A stretch of 64,000 nucleotides of DNA from Zarea fungicola (taxonomy: Eukaryota > Ascomycota > Sordariomycetes > Hypocreales > Cordycipitaceae). The notes beneath the pieces were generated by a model that worked only from the letters and a program-made list of their open reading frames with translations, was not told the DNA's origin and did no database searches. This document shows, piece after piece, positions 1 through 10,341 of this stretch. The stretch is from positions 1-64,000 of the forward strand of contig FWCC01000546.1 of the NCBI GenBank assembly GCA_900169235.1, in the 5' to 3' direction. A program made the translations under genes and the position numbers. How positions within the stretch are numbered: the first letter of the stretch is position 1; each line of letters starts with the position of its first letter.

Positions 1-1801
1 AATTACTTTTGGCCCACTGTAGTAAACTAACGTAGTTGCTAGTTAACAACGCTTGGCTAATGTAGTGGCAGTGGGTAGCTGGTTCAAGTATTGCATGCAT
101 CAAGCTACGGAATACTCCAGCCATAGAGTGGCACTGTCCGAGAAAGGAACTCCGGTTAAAATGAAGAAGGAGGCGGGTTTCGTTTTTGTTTTTGTTTTGC
201 CCATATGTATTTCTTTTTTTTTATGATCACACAGCCCCATCGTGCACAATATTGCGCAAACTACGTGGTGCCTTTTATATGTGCATGTGGCTGCCTGGGG
301 CTTGAGCAAACCCACAACATCGTCCGGCCCACCGTGCTGCCGAAGCCGATACACCAACACCAACACGCTAGGTAATCCTTGATGAGCACATCTCAACAAT
401 ACAGCCAGCCTTGTTAGCCAAGAAATATGTACGCTATACGATAAAACAGGCGTACGGATTCCTCTCATCAGCATAACGACCATGTATATGCGCAGAAACT
501 GCCAGGGCCATGGTACAAATAGGTCATGGAAACATGTGCTGTGTGTCTGTCTGCATTCTCTTCAAACGCCGCCGGATCTTTCCACCCACAAACCTAAAGG
601 GGGCCCCGGGTATCAACTTCGAGACCACACATAATGTCACTGAGCCTCTGGCTCACCCATCGGAACGGTTGGCGGACCGCCTGCGAGCTGCCATGGAAAT
701 CAAACTGTCCATGATAACTAACTACCTAGTCTACACTGCGTTTGGAGGAGTCCGTTCCACCTCCTCCCACATGCCGGCCCACGTCGAAGCATAATGCCCG
801 CTAACTAAGGTTCATTATCCACAGCAATACGGACGTAGTCGGCCTGGCCTCTTGCCGCCTACTTGCTTGTTATCCATCCGGGCAATGATGTTGCTCCAGT
901 CCAGGTCCCAAAGACCTTGCGGCTTCTAATAAAGCGCTGGCACACCACGCACGTCATGTCCCCTCAAGTCCTTCCCTTGAAGATGTATGCGGTTGGTGAC
1001 CTAGTGAGGCTCTCTGTTCAGAAAAAAAGCCGTCCAATTTGCGGATTGCTACCACCCACCCACAAGACAAGCTACTAACAGTGGGCATCGGAAATGTAGT
1101 CGGGCGACCTAGCCGCCGACGCCTGTCCTCTATTGGTCCAACGTATATTTCTGCAATTCTATATACGTGATGAAATGTTGCATTCTGCTCATTGTATAGA
1201 AGTGGCATGTACGAGGTGGTAACCAATGCTTTTGTTATGTGCTTGACGCTTTTGAATTTTTACTCTTTGGAAAGGATATTTTTCTTTTCTGTAATCAAGA
1301 TTGATCACTCGGCAGTCCAGCACAGTTTGTTGCCACTCCATCTGTTTGCGAGGACAGTCTGACAAAGTTTTGGGAACCCTGGCTTTGCAAGGTACTCGGT
1401 TGCTGCCTGGCAAGAAGTCAAAGCAAATCCTGCATTGAAATCGCAATGTTTGTCCCGAAATATCCAAGAAATTGCCCCGTGTCATCGACGAAAAATCTGT
1501 AACGTGTATAGGCCAGTAAGAGGGCACAAATGACACAACCGCGGGACAAATGGTTACCTGGCGTACGCAGGGCTGTGTCTAACCACACATTCACCAAATA
1601 CCTGGAAGGAGAAAAGAATAAAAAATGGAATTTTTACGTGAAATCTACCTATCAAGTTTCCCATTCAAACGCCGAAAAACGCCCTTTCCTCTCCTTTCCC
1701 TTTTCTTTCGGGGAGCGGTCGAGACTAAGCCTGCCCCAGTCCGGTTGTCCCGTCATGGTATGAGTCAGAACCGTGATGCACGCCTTGAAAAGTCAAAATC
1801 T
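1..1801. other. Intergenic, no gene recognised
   Basis: Only short open frames without recognisable protein character are present. The right part is the 3' flank of the minus-strand Ies2 gene. A poly-T run lies near 214-222. I see no RNA gene, transposon or long repeat. Confidence 0.6.
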
Positions 1802-3205
1802 TTACGCAACCTCTTGCACCAGTTTACTTCCATTCAGATTGCTCCCTTGACCAGGCGACCCAAAAATCTCCCCCACCGGCCCGGCCATGACCTCGTTAGG
1901 CGCTGACACCTTGCTGCCATTCTTGTTGCTTACCCATCGAATCAACGTTGATGGTGGCCCAACATCCGCGTCGACGGAGCCGCTACGCTTTTTACTCGTT
2001 TTGGGTGCTTGCTTCTTCAACAGCTTATTAATAGTTTCCATCTGTTTGTCCGGATTGTCAGCGCTGTTGTATTTTGCCTTGGCATGATGATGCCATGTCA
2101 GTATGCGGTGTGCGACACACCTTGACCTCCTCGTTGCGCTTCTCGCTCAAGTTTCGTCTGCGGCGCGCCATTTCTTGTCGGCGCATGGATAGCTCCTCTG
2201 CAGTAAAGACCTTCTTTGCTTGCACCTCTGTAAATTGATTAGGAATGCATGATCGATTGAATGGTTAATTCGCCGTTATGATTTGCCACACTCACCATCA
2301 GACAGCTTCATGTATTCTTGGGGCTGCTCATCGAACCGCGCTCTTTGGCGCTTGGTCATCTTGGCCAGGTCTGGCGTGCCTACAAGGCTGCCGTCGTCGT
2401 CGCTATCAAGTTCTGGCCCTGCAGCGCCAGTATCCCCGTCCTCCCCGTCTTCTTCGTCCTCATGTTCCTCATCCTCGTCTTCCTCCTCTTCTTCTTCCTC
2501 ATCGCCGTCACCCGCCACTTCAATCTCTTCTCCTTCGGCATCCTCTTCGGCTATTGCTTCATCTGCTGCGCCCATCGTCTCATCACCAAGATCGCTGTCT
2601 GGTTCACTAAGCTCATCGTCGTCGTCGTCGTCGTCTTCGCCGTCTTCGTCATCGTCATCATCAGCAACGATGCGCGAAGCAGCTGCTCTCGCGGCTGTTC
2701 GAGGGTTGGCCGAACGGGAGACTTTGATGCTCGTGACTTTACCACGACGCGGTGGCTGAATGTCCATGTCGACATCGCCATCAGCGTCAAGCTCCTCGCC
2801 ATCAGCGTCCATATCAAGCTCCTCCTCCCCTTCGGCATCTTCATCCATGGCATCGTCTTCGTCGAGCTCCACCTCCACCTCATCTTCAATCTCATCCTCG
2901 TCTTCCTCTGGGCTGGAGTCCACTACATAGCTTTTCTTAGTGCCACGGTTGCGCTTGCCCTGGACAATTTCGCCGCCGTCAAACTGCTCGGAGCGGCGGT
3001 TGGCGCGCGCAGGTTGGCGCGAGCGAGAGGGCATGCCGGCTGATTCTGGAGAGGATGGCGCGTCGCGATACGTAGCCGAACGTCCTGAGCGACGGGATGG
3101 TACGGGACTGTCGCCGCTCCTCTCATTGCTGTCAGCCCATTTCGATTGTACAGAAATGTTTTCAGTCGCCTTGGCGGCAGCTGAGCGTCTGGGACGTGAA
3201 GTCAT
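1802..3205 (-). CDS. ies2: INO80 complex subunit Ies2 (PAPA-1 domain)
   Basis: This is a subunit of the INO80 nucleosome-remodelling complex and acts in the nucleus. I read three exons: 3205-2296, 2227-2121 and 2041-1802, giving 418 residues. The first 300 residues are disordered and very acidic, with long runs of D and E. They are followed by the PAPA-1 signature TKRQRARF, then EYMKLSDE, the basic stretch MARRRRNLSEKRNEEVK and METINKLLKKQAPK, which are conserved in Ies2/INO80B. Both junctions keep frame. For intron 2 the acceptor next to METINK was chosen over a closer AG because it gives a 79-nt intron with a GCTGAC branch site and the family sequence. The ATG at 3205 (MTSRPRRSAA) is preferred; an in-frame ATG at 3286 would add 27 residues encoded by a TG microsatellite. 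Confidence 0.85.
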
Positions 3206-4997
3206 GACGTGTGTGTTTTGTGTGTGTGTGTGTGTGTGTACTGTGCTGTGCGTGCAGGAGTCTATTTGGTGAGTTGGCCGGTTCAAAATCCGTTACAGCC
3301 AGTGATAGATGCTCAATTGCTGCCAGATTTGATGGCTGGCCCTGGGTTCGGATGGCGGGGGTTGTGTTTGTTGCGGCAAGGGGGTTGATGTGATGCGGGA
3401 ATGTTAAGGTGCAAGGTTATAGTTTTTCGGCTGTTTGTCGCTCAAAAGCGCCTTGGTTCACTTGAATTTGGCGGCTGGCGGTTCCTGTTTTTTTTTTTTT
3501 TCGCCCCTGCGAAGTTCTGATGGAAAGCTCCACGCCACGTTCCTCGCTTTGGTCAGTCCCTCCCTTGCCTTGCCTGTAGCTCCTAGATTCGGGCGTTCTT
3601 GTAGTGAGAAAGTAAGGACCCAGCCAAGAAAGGCTCACCAGAGGGGGAAAGCCAATGGCGGTCATCCGTTTTACCTCACTCACAACAGTGGGCGAATGAC
3701 GGTCAACCAAGACCCAAGGTGCGCCAAACTAGCTGCAGCCCTGCTTTATTTAACATTTGAGGGGGTGAGTAACTACTGCGATGGGATGAATTGCCAGCAG
3801 TGTCCTGGCAGTTGTCGTCGCAACCCTTTTCTCAGGAAGCCGGATTGGAAATTAATGCGGCGCGCGTTGACGGTGTGGAAAAGTGGTAGGACAGGGATGG
3901 AGTTTGAGAAATACAAAGACTCGATGCTCACCTATTGGCTAATTCAGGCTTGTGGTCTCTGATTCTTTGCCTATGCTTACAGGCGAGATCTTCTTGATGA
4001 AATCGAAGCAGTATTGCCCGAGCCGTTGATTGCTCCCAAACTGGTGAAGCCCGAGCCGCGACAGTGCTCTCCAGAGAGGCGGCCCCCTTCTGTGGAGTTG
4101 AAAGTCGCCAGACTAACTAATTGGAGGGATGCATGACAGTCCAGCTTGCGACAAGTGGTACAAGCGTTCCATCACATTTTATGCGGGCTAGTAAGTATCT
4201 CCTGTCTAGATTTTGTCTATTGTTGTGTAGAAGTACACCGCAGCAACGGCTATTCTAGAAATTCCAACCCACAAATTTCTCATGTCTTCTTCTGCTAGTT
4301 TACTTGGATTTCAATACCGTCTCTCATGTATTGTATCCTAGGCTATGGTCGTTTTATGTGGTACGGGCTTGCCTGCCAACTTGCAACACCAACACTATTG
4401 TGCATTGTCGGGCGTTCAATGCTACATGTGAGGGGGGGAACCAAGCAAAGAACTTCCAACATGCGATTACATTTCTTTTCTCACATTTCCTCTTCATGAC
4501 TACATCGTGTTTATAATACGACAAATTGTACGAGAAACTCTCTCCGGGATGCGAGCACCAAATAACCTGCACGACAAACATGAGTCCCATATGCACTTGC
4601 GTATTTAAACGGAAACTCAGACTGTAATTCGGCCAGGATGAAATCTAGCGAATGCAAATAATGAATTAACTAGTACCATTGATAAATCGAGCCAGACACC
4701 GTCCGCCGAGGCCGTCAACCGCATTTCCACAAGGGCTGCGGTGATGTTGGCCCACTACTAACCTAGACGTCAACTACCTGTAGTGAGTTGAGGCTTTGCC
4801 GAGGCACCTGGGCAGCCATGAGCTTTTATTATTAGCTGGAGTAGGCTTGCTCGGCACTGGCCCGCCGAATATTATCCGCCTCCATTGCAGGTGAATCCCG
4901 TCACTCTTTCGACCCGTCTTCCCCTGCCGCTCACCAATTCTCCTTACTGCATGCAATTCGCATAGAGGCCACTTGCAGCCGCCATCGTATACAGACA
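3206..4997. other. Divergent intergenic region between Ies2 and the peroxin gene
   Basis: This 1.8-kb stretch must hold the promoters of two divergent genes. It contains a TG microsatellite beside the Ies2 start and a poly-T run near 3489-3502. An open frame at 3435-3962 has no family character and no codon-level support, so it is not called. Confidence 0.5.
3220..3239. repeat. (TG)n microsatellite in the Ies2 leader
   Basis: Ten TG units lie just upstream of the preferred Ies2 start codon. Read on the minus strand they encode alternating H and T in the artificial N-terminal extension. Confidence 0.9.
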
Positions 4998-6179
4998 ATG
5001 GGAGCCTCAAACGATGACGGCGGCATTCCCGCGTGGCAGCATCCATCGGAAACGAATTCAACACCAGTGACAGACGGCGACGCGGACAGCGACGCCGGCA
5101 GCGATGCGGGCCACGAGGCGACGGCGACAGAGGAAAAGCTCATAATTGCGCGGCGCTTCCTAGACGATGAGAATGTCAAGAACGAGCCGCGCGACAAGAA
5201 AGTTGCGTTTCTGCAGTCCAAAGGCGTAGAGGACCAACACATCCAGACCCTGCTCGGCATAGCAAACGACACAGTAAGCCACCCTCCCCCCTTCTCTAAA
5301 GGACGCAGTCGGTTTATGGTCAAAACTCATGGCTTTACCCCCTTCTAGCCTGCAGATGAAACAGCGCCTGCGGTCTCCGTGATACAGCAACCAGTTGATC
5401 CCGTTGCCGCCGTTGACCGCGCCCCCATCGTCACATACCCCGAATTCCTCACAAAGGCTCAACGCCCACCACCGCTTGTCACCACCCAAGGCCTGCTCGC
5501 TACGCTCTATGGCTTCGCAGGCCTGTCGACGCTCGTCTACGGCACGAGCAAGTATGTTGTCGAGCCCATGACAGAGAGCCTCAACGGCGCCCGCCAGGAG
5601 CTGCATGACACGACGGCCACCAAGCTCGAGGAGCTTATCCACCGGCTCGAGCGCACCGTGTCTGTCATTCCATCTCTGCCATCATCACAGTTACAGAAGG
5701 ATGCCGCCGCGCACTCGGAAAGCGCGCTCACATCTTCGGCCACAGCCGCAGCGGATGAGGCTGATGAGGACCCCGCCGAAATGTTTCACAGGGATATTGG
5801 TACACAGACGTCATTGAATGACGCGCTGGCGAGCACTGGTAGCGCCGCTGCCGCAAGCATCAAGGCGGAACCGCAGACTCCAGCGCTGCAACACGCGACC
5901 AATCTTGCCAAGCTGGCCAAGGGCGTGTCCGGCCTGCGCGACGCCGTCGTCTCGCAGAGCGGCGATTTTGAGGACATCAAGGCGCAGGTGGAGCACTTCC
6001 GCGAGGACCTTGATAAGATCATCTTCCCGCACATGGACTTTACGCCTGGTGGCGGGTATGGATTGCTCTCCGGATCCAAGAATGAGCCGGATGACGAGGT
6101 GCGCAAGGCGAGGGACAATATTCGCAGGATCAAGGGTGTTTTGCTGAGTACCAGGAGCTTCCCTGCATCAACGAGATGA
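4998..6179 (+). CDS. Pex14/17-like peroxin (Pex33 type)
   Basis: This is a predicted component of the peroxisomal matrix-protein docking complex at the peroxisome membrane. Exons 4998-5273 and 5349-6179 are separated by a 75-nt GT-AG intron with frame kept, giving 368 residues. Residues about 43-92 form a Pex14-type N-terminal helical domain (IARRFLDDENVKNEPRDKKV, then FLQSKGV). A single hydrophobic segment lies at about 139-156 (LLATLYGFAGLSTLVYG), followed by a helical region rich in E, K and R. The canonical Pex14 segment after the docking domain is absent. That favours the filamentous-fungal Pex14/17 (Pex33) form, whose C-terminus resembles Pex17, over Pex14 itself. Distinguishing the two needs a comparison I could not run. 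Confidence 0.75.
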
Positions 6180-6450
6180 GCAAATATGTCGTAGGATGTA
6201 ATGATAGCAATTTTTATTTTTGTTTAGCCAATGGGCACGGAGAGCGAGAAATATGTTATTTTTTTGGGGTTTTTACAACCATCACTAATGCAAACATAAA
6301 AATAAACAAAGGAAGTAAAAAACAACCATAGTATGTATAAACCAAGTTGTAGACTTTGCTTAAACTGGTCAAAGCAACTGCATGACTATCTACCTATATC
6401 AGCTAACCTAAACTGTCCCCCGTGCCACTTCCACTTTGCACCCTTCTCTA

Positions 6451-9400
6451 TCAATACTCTGGATCATCAATCTTGTAATGTTCAAAGAATCGCTTCCATG
6501 ACCACACCCGGATATGCCCAAACCCTCGACCAGCCTCTTGTTGTCGGCTGTACCACTCCAACGTTGGTACAAACGTATACTCCGACTCCTTTTCTACCTG
6601 CGCAGCCGTTGCCCACTGATGCAGCCTGTTCGGGCAAGCATTGGCTATGCCCGCCACGTTGCCGGTGGGCGGGTAAAACACCATCCGCGGCTTCTCGGTC
6701 TGGACCGCCGGTTCCCCCTCCTCCGAGCGACCTGCGATGCTACGCGTCGACAGTGGTGAGCCCGTCATGGATTGCGATCCTTGGCTGCGTACGAAGCTCC
6801 AACCGCGATTCAGCAAGTCGTCATGCTTCAGCGGGAGCCAACTCTTAATATTGGCAATCACCGCTGACATCCAGTCCAGCGTAATTTCCAGCGGATTCGT
6901 GTACAGTTTGGAGGCCTTGAAGCCACCGGCCCATACTTTACTCACAGGCAGTTTGAGAGCTGCGTATTGCCTGGTGACTTCGGCAATGAGAGCGCGCTGC
7001 GACGGCGAAAGATCTGCCTCAGAAATCGTCTGTGACTGGCGTGATAGATCGCGGAGGCGATAGTCCCATATCAGCACCTCTACGTTCCTCCACGGCTTTC
7101 GGTGAAGTTCCATCGGACGAACAAACGCCACCCAAGGGTTGCGGATACCCTCATCTCTCGCAATGAGATCAGTATTCGCAGGCTCTTCCATCATGTAGAA
7201 GAATCCCAGCTGCGTATTACGTAGGAGTGGGAGTTGCTTCTCACCACCTATGGCACGGCCTAAATACTTTTCTGCAAAGAACTTCACCCACTGGGTGACA
7301 TCACCAAACAAGGAAGTACCCTCGTGCTGGTGCAATGCCCACGGGCAAATCACCAACGGGTTCCATGAGCCGCCATGTGCTTCGTCACTGACACTATGAA
7401 GGAAGGTACTCAAATCCGAAGGTGAGTCACTTGGCACCAAGGTGAAGGCGATATGTGCTGCTGGGTCCCTAAACTGGTCTTCTGCGAATAACTCGCGCAG
7501 AGCTGGACGCTTAATCAGTCTTGATCGACGTCGATCATCGTCATTATCCGAGCAAATGACGGTAAACTTTCGGAACTGGTTTACCTGGGATGTACTCCAC
7601 CACCCAAACCAGTTGACTAGGCTCTGTTCATCATTGCCGTCAATAAAAGCAGGTGCACATATGATGGCGGACGCCAGCTCCTCCTCTTGTAGCTTATTCA
7701 CTAGTAGTACCGTCTTCATACGCACATCGAGGATATGTTTGGACTCGCGGACATTGCGATTGGCCTCGCTTTTCTCCAGCGATAAAGACAGTAGCCATTC
7801 GGCTATGTCGTGGCAGACCACAAGTCTACCATGTCGATAGACCTTTGGTTCTTTTGGCTCCTCTGAAAAGTTTTGCCAAACCCACTTCAGGAGATTATAG
7901 GCTTGTAGCGGTTGGGAAATAAAGAAACTCGGCGTGACCATGACAGCCACACCAGGCGGGAACACCCAGTCAAGCGCAATGCCAATGCGATCGAATTGGC
8001 TATCCATGGGATGAGGCAAAGAAAATGGAGCGAAGAAGGGTAACCGAAAAATCCAAAAATTATAGTCCTCGTTCCGACTGTGAAGCAGTTTTGCAAAGTT
8101 TGGTATGCGATGTAGTGATTGCATACAATCCTGATGGATGATGACCGCACCTCGGGTTCCTTCCACAAACTTGGCCCAGTGGCCGGGCATACAACTAGAC
8201 CGAATCTCGCAGTTTTTGTTGAACACTCTCAACCATTGACAAAACAGATCATGTTCCTGCGTTGCCGATGGCGGGAACATTAAAAAAACGCTATCTGGGC
8301 TCTTGGGCAACTGATCTAAATGGTCGCTGCTAGGGAGTATTTTGTGATAAAGCCTTTTGTCGAACAAGCTGATACCGGAAAGACATAGTTGAGGAAAGTT
8401 AAGAGATAGATCGTCCAGTTGGAAATTCAGACCCGGTTCAAAAGTTATGTATCCGAACGGGTGCTCTGGGTGCAGTGGCGCTGTTGGGAGAGGGCTCTGC
8501 TGCCAATCTGGAGATGTGCTTGGATAGAGTAAGAGACAAACGTCATCGCTGTGACACAACAAACCAAGAGAAGAAGATCTGAGATAATCCAGAAGGACTG
8601 CCAGCTTGTCTGATTGTAAATAAGAACCTGCTGTACCCCCAACCCAATTGCTGGAGGTTAGCTCACCACTGCGCAGCTGTTGGAGCAAGTCCTGCGCGGT
8701 ACATATGTGGGAGAAACGGAGAGTTTCTAGCCGCATCAGTCGCTGATACCAGATAATTTGGACCCGTGTAGGTTGAGCTGCGACGTGAAAGGAGCAGGTT
8801 AGCCTCATTGACCCTATCACGCAAGTCTTGGGCACACTTTCATTGAGATCTTGCTGCCCTTGTACTGGTGGTGTTGCTTGGGGCGGGTTTGAGATTGGCT
8901 CGGACAGCGAATCTGGCATTCCTGGGTCATTAGCCACAAAAAGACTTGCTTCAACACCATCGTTGCGCTTGTACTCAGCAGGTGAAAGCACAAATGAAAC
9001 CTTCTTCCTCCTGCTATTTGGCGGAGTTGAAGCTTTGGGGCTTGAATTGTTTGGAGTGGCGTTGCTGGTTTTCGGAGGCATGTCTGCTGTCCGCACTAGC
9101 TTTTCTGCTTCTACCCTCTCCTCCGACGTGTTGCAGTTGTTTTTAGCGGACTTGTCTGCTTCTCGTGTTACGTTTTCTGATAAATTATCCTCTGAAGTGC
9201 TTTGGACAGTCTTGAGAGGCTTGCGTGCTTTTTGTAGTACGCTACCTGATTCCATCCTTGCCGTGGGTGGCCTCCCTGGCCCATTGTTTGCGAGCCCCGA
9301 CCCGGCCCCGAGTTTCTTCTGCGATGGTTTTGGTTTCTTCTTCACGGTTGAAGATGATGGAAACAGTATGGAAGCAGCGTCATTTGTATCGTCGATATCC

Positions 9401-10341
9401 ATGATATCGCTGCCGAGATCAGTCACATCCATCGGCATGATGTTGCCCAGTGCTTTGGTTCGCAGCTCAGCTTTCCCCTCACTTGTTTCAACAGAGGAAA
9501 CAACAGCGCCAATAGACAAAGGGGCTTTGGGAGTCTTAATAGCAACGTCCGCAAAGACCTTTTGCAACTGCTCGGTGTCCTGCACCAATGTGGGCCCGTG
9601 GGAGGTCTGCCGGGTGTTTGGAATAGGTAGTTCTAATTTACGCCTTTGGCTAGTTGCTTCACAGAAATCTGGGGGTGAGTCTGGAGAGAGTCCGACATCA
9701 TTTTCTGACTCTTCGTCCGAGAAGAGACGATCGAGTGAAGAGCGTTCCCGTCTTTGCTTTTCTGTAACAGTAATCGCAGAGGGTGCTGGACCAGGGTCTT
9801 CGTCTGAGAGTAAACGATCGAGTGAAGAGTGTTCCCTTCTTTGCTCTTTTGTAACATGAATCGCAGATGATACTGGTCCGGAGTCGTCACCAACGTGCCC
9901 AGCAGTCTTTGGTTGGCCAGCGGCCGCGGCTTTGATTGCTGCGATGCACTTCTCCAAGGTTGGTTCTAATCGCGTTGTCTCTAACCCACGCCGTTTGCGT
10001 TCACGATTTCGCATGTCATGGCGAGCATATTTGTCTCGCACTTGGCTAATCGCTGCCAAGCGCCATTCGTCAATGTGGAATCTAGGAGCAGTGCCTTGCC
10101 GTTGTTTTTCCTTGGTCAGAGCCCAATGTTTCAGTAGGGTATCTTGGCCATCTTGGAATTGCCTTTTGGGCTCCCATGTCGCACTGTGGAGCGGAAAGCC
10201 CTCCCATTCAATAAGGTATCTTGTTTCTCCCTCGAACTGGCCCTCGGCAAGAATTTGCTTAACCTCCCACACAGCGTCGGGGTCGTTGTCATCAACAGTG
10301 GATGTAACAGAAATGCTGTCATCTAAATCCATGGCTCCCAT
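6451..10341 (-). CDS. Large chromodomain protein, C-terminal region unrecognised
   Basis: This is a single uninterrupted 1296-residue frame starting at ATG 10341. Residues about 24-75 are a chromodomain: WEVKQIL, RYLIEWEGF and TWEPKRQF follow the HP1/Polycomb pattern, with aromatic residues (W25, W46, and W56 in TWEP) suited to a methyl-lysine cage. A basic helical region follows (about 95-140), then two copies of a 24-residue block at 158-181 and 187-210, then a long disordered S/T/P-rich linker. From about residue 520 the sequence looks globular, with many W, F and H residues, and I cannot assign it. Its size and N-terminal chromodomain recall heterochromatin scaffolds such as Chp1 and the HDAC-associated chromodomain proteins of fungi, but I see no motif that proves this. 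Binding to methylated histone H3 is inferred from the domain only. Confidence 0.8.
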   Translation of the reverse strand: MGAMDLDDSISVTSTVDDNDPDAVWEVKQILAEGQFEGETRYLIEWEGFPLHSATWEPKRQFQDGQDTLLKHWALTKEKQRQGTAPRFHIDEWRLAAISQVRDKYARHDMRNRERKRRGLETTRLEPTLEKCIAAIKAAAAGQPKTAGHVGDDSGPVSSAIHVTKEQRREHSSLDRLLSDEDPGPAPSAITVTEKQRRERSSLDRLFSDEESENDVGLSPDSPPDFCEATSQRRKLELPIPNTRQTSHGPTLVQDTEQLQKVFADVAIKTPKAPLSIGAVVSSVETSEGKAELRTKALGNIMPMDVTDLGSDIMDIDDTNDAASILFPSSSTVKKKPKPSQKKLGAGSGLANNGPGRPPTARMESGSVLQKARKPLKTVQSTSEDNLSENVTREADKSAKNNCNTSEERVEAEKLVRTADMPPKTSNATPNNSSPKASTPPNSRRKKVSFVLSPAEYKRNDGVEASLFVANDPGMPDSLSEPISNPPQATPPVQGQQDLNESVPKTCVIGSMRLTCSFHVAAQPTRVQIIWYQRLMRLETLRFSHICTAQDLLQQLRSGELTSSNWVGGTAGSYLQSDKLAVLLDYLRSSSLGLLCHSDDVCLLLYPSTSPDWQQSPLPTAPLHPEHPFGYITFEPGLNFQLDDLSLNFPQLCLSGISLFDKRLYHKILPSSDHLDQLPKSPDSVFLMFPPSATQEHDLFCQWLRVFNKNCEIRSSCMPGHWAKFVEGTRGAVIIHQDCMQSLHRIPNFAKLLHSRNEDYNFWIFRLPFFAPFSLPHPMDSQFDRIGIALDWVFPPGVAVMVTPSFFISQPLQAYNLLKWVWQNFSEEPKEPKVYRHGRLVVCHDIAEWLLSLSLEKSEANRNVRESKHILDVRMKTVLLVNKLQEEELASAIICAPAFIDGNDEQSLVNWFGWWSTSQVNQFRKFTVICSDNDDDRRRSRLIKRPALRELFAEDQFRDPAAHIAFTLVPSDSPSDLSTFLHSVSDEAHGGSWNPLVICPWALHQHEGTSLFGDVTQWVKFFAEKYLGRAIGGEKQLPLLRNTQLGFFYMMEEPANTDLIARDEGIRNPWVAFVRPMELHRKPWRNVEVLIWDYRLRDLSRQSQTISEADLSPSQRALIAEVTRQYAALKLPVSKVWAGGFKASKLYTNPLEITLDWMSAVIANIKSWLPLKHDDLLNRGWSFVRSQGSQSMTGSPLSTRSIAGRSEEGEPAVQTEKPRMVFYPPTGNVAGIANACPNRLHQWATAAQVEKESEYTFVPTLEWYSRQQEAGRGFGHIRVWSWKRFFEHYKIDDPEY
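9712..9870 (-). repeat. Tandem repeat inside the chromodomain gene
   Basis: Two copies of a block ending KEQRREHSSLDRLLSDE and EKQRRERSSLDRLFSDE lie 29 residues apart (residues 158-210). Each ends in a basic-serine-acidic pattern that could be a phosphorylated peptide-binding motif. The DNA copies differ at several positions, so the duplication is not recent. Confidence 0.85.

Noticed and set aside
2078..2120. Shorter 43-nt version of Ies2 intron 2
   Set aside because: It keeps frame but inserts 12 residues into the conserved EEVK-METINK block. The 79-nt version has a better branch site and family fit.
2278..3043. Several long plus-strand frames over Ies2
   Set aside because: They arise from the acidic GAA/GAT repeats of Ies2 read in antisense, giving runs of S, P, L or V.
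3435..3962. 175-codon frame between Ies2 and the peroxin gene
   Set aside because: No conserved motif, no splice continuation, and it lies in a promoter region. It might be transcribed but cannot be supported as coding.
8828..9859. 343-codon plus-strand open frame
   Set aside because: It is antisense to the chromodomain gene over its S/T-rich linker. The product has no domain, and the sense strand has clear protein character.
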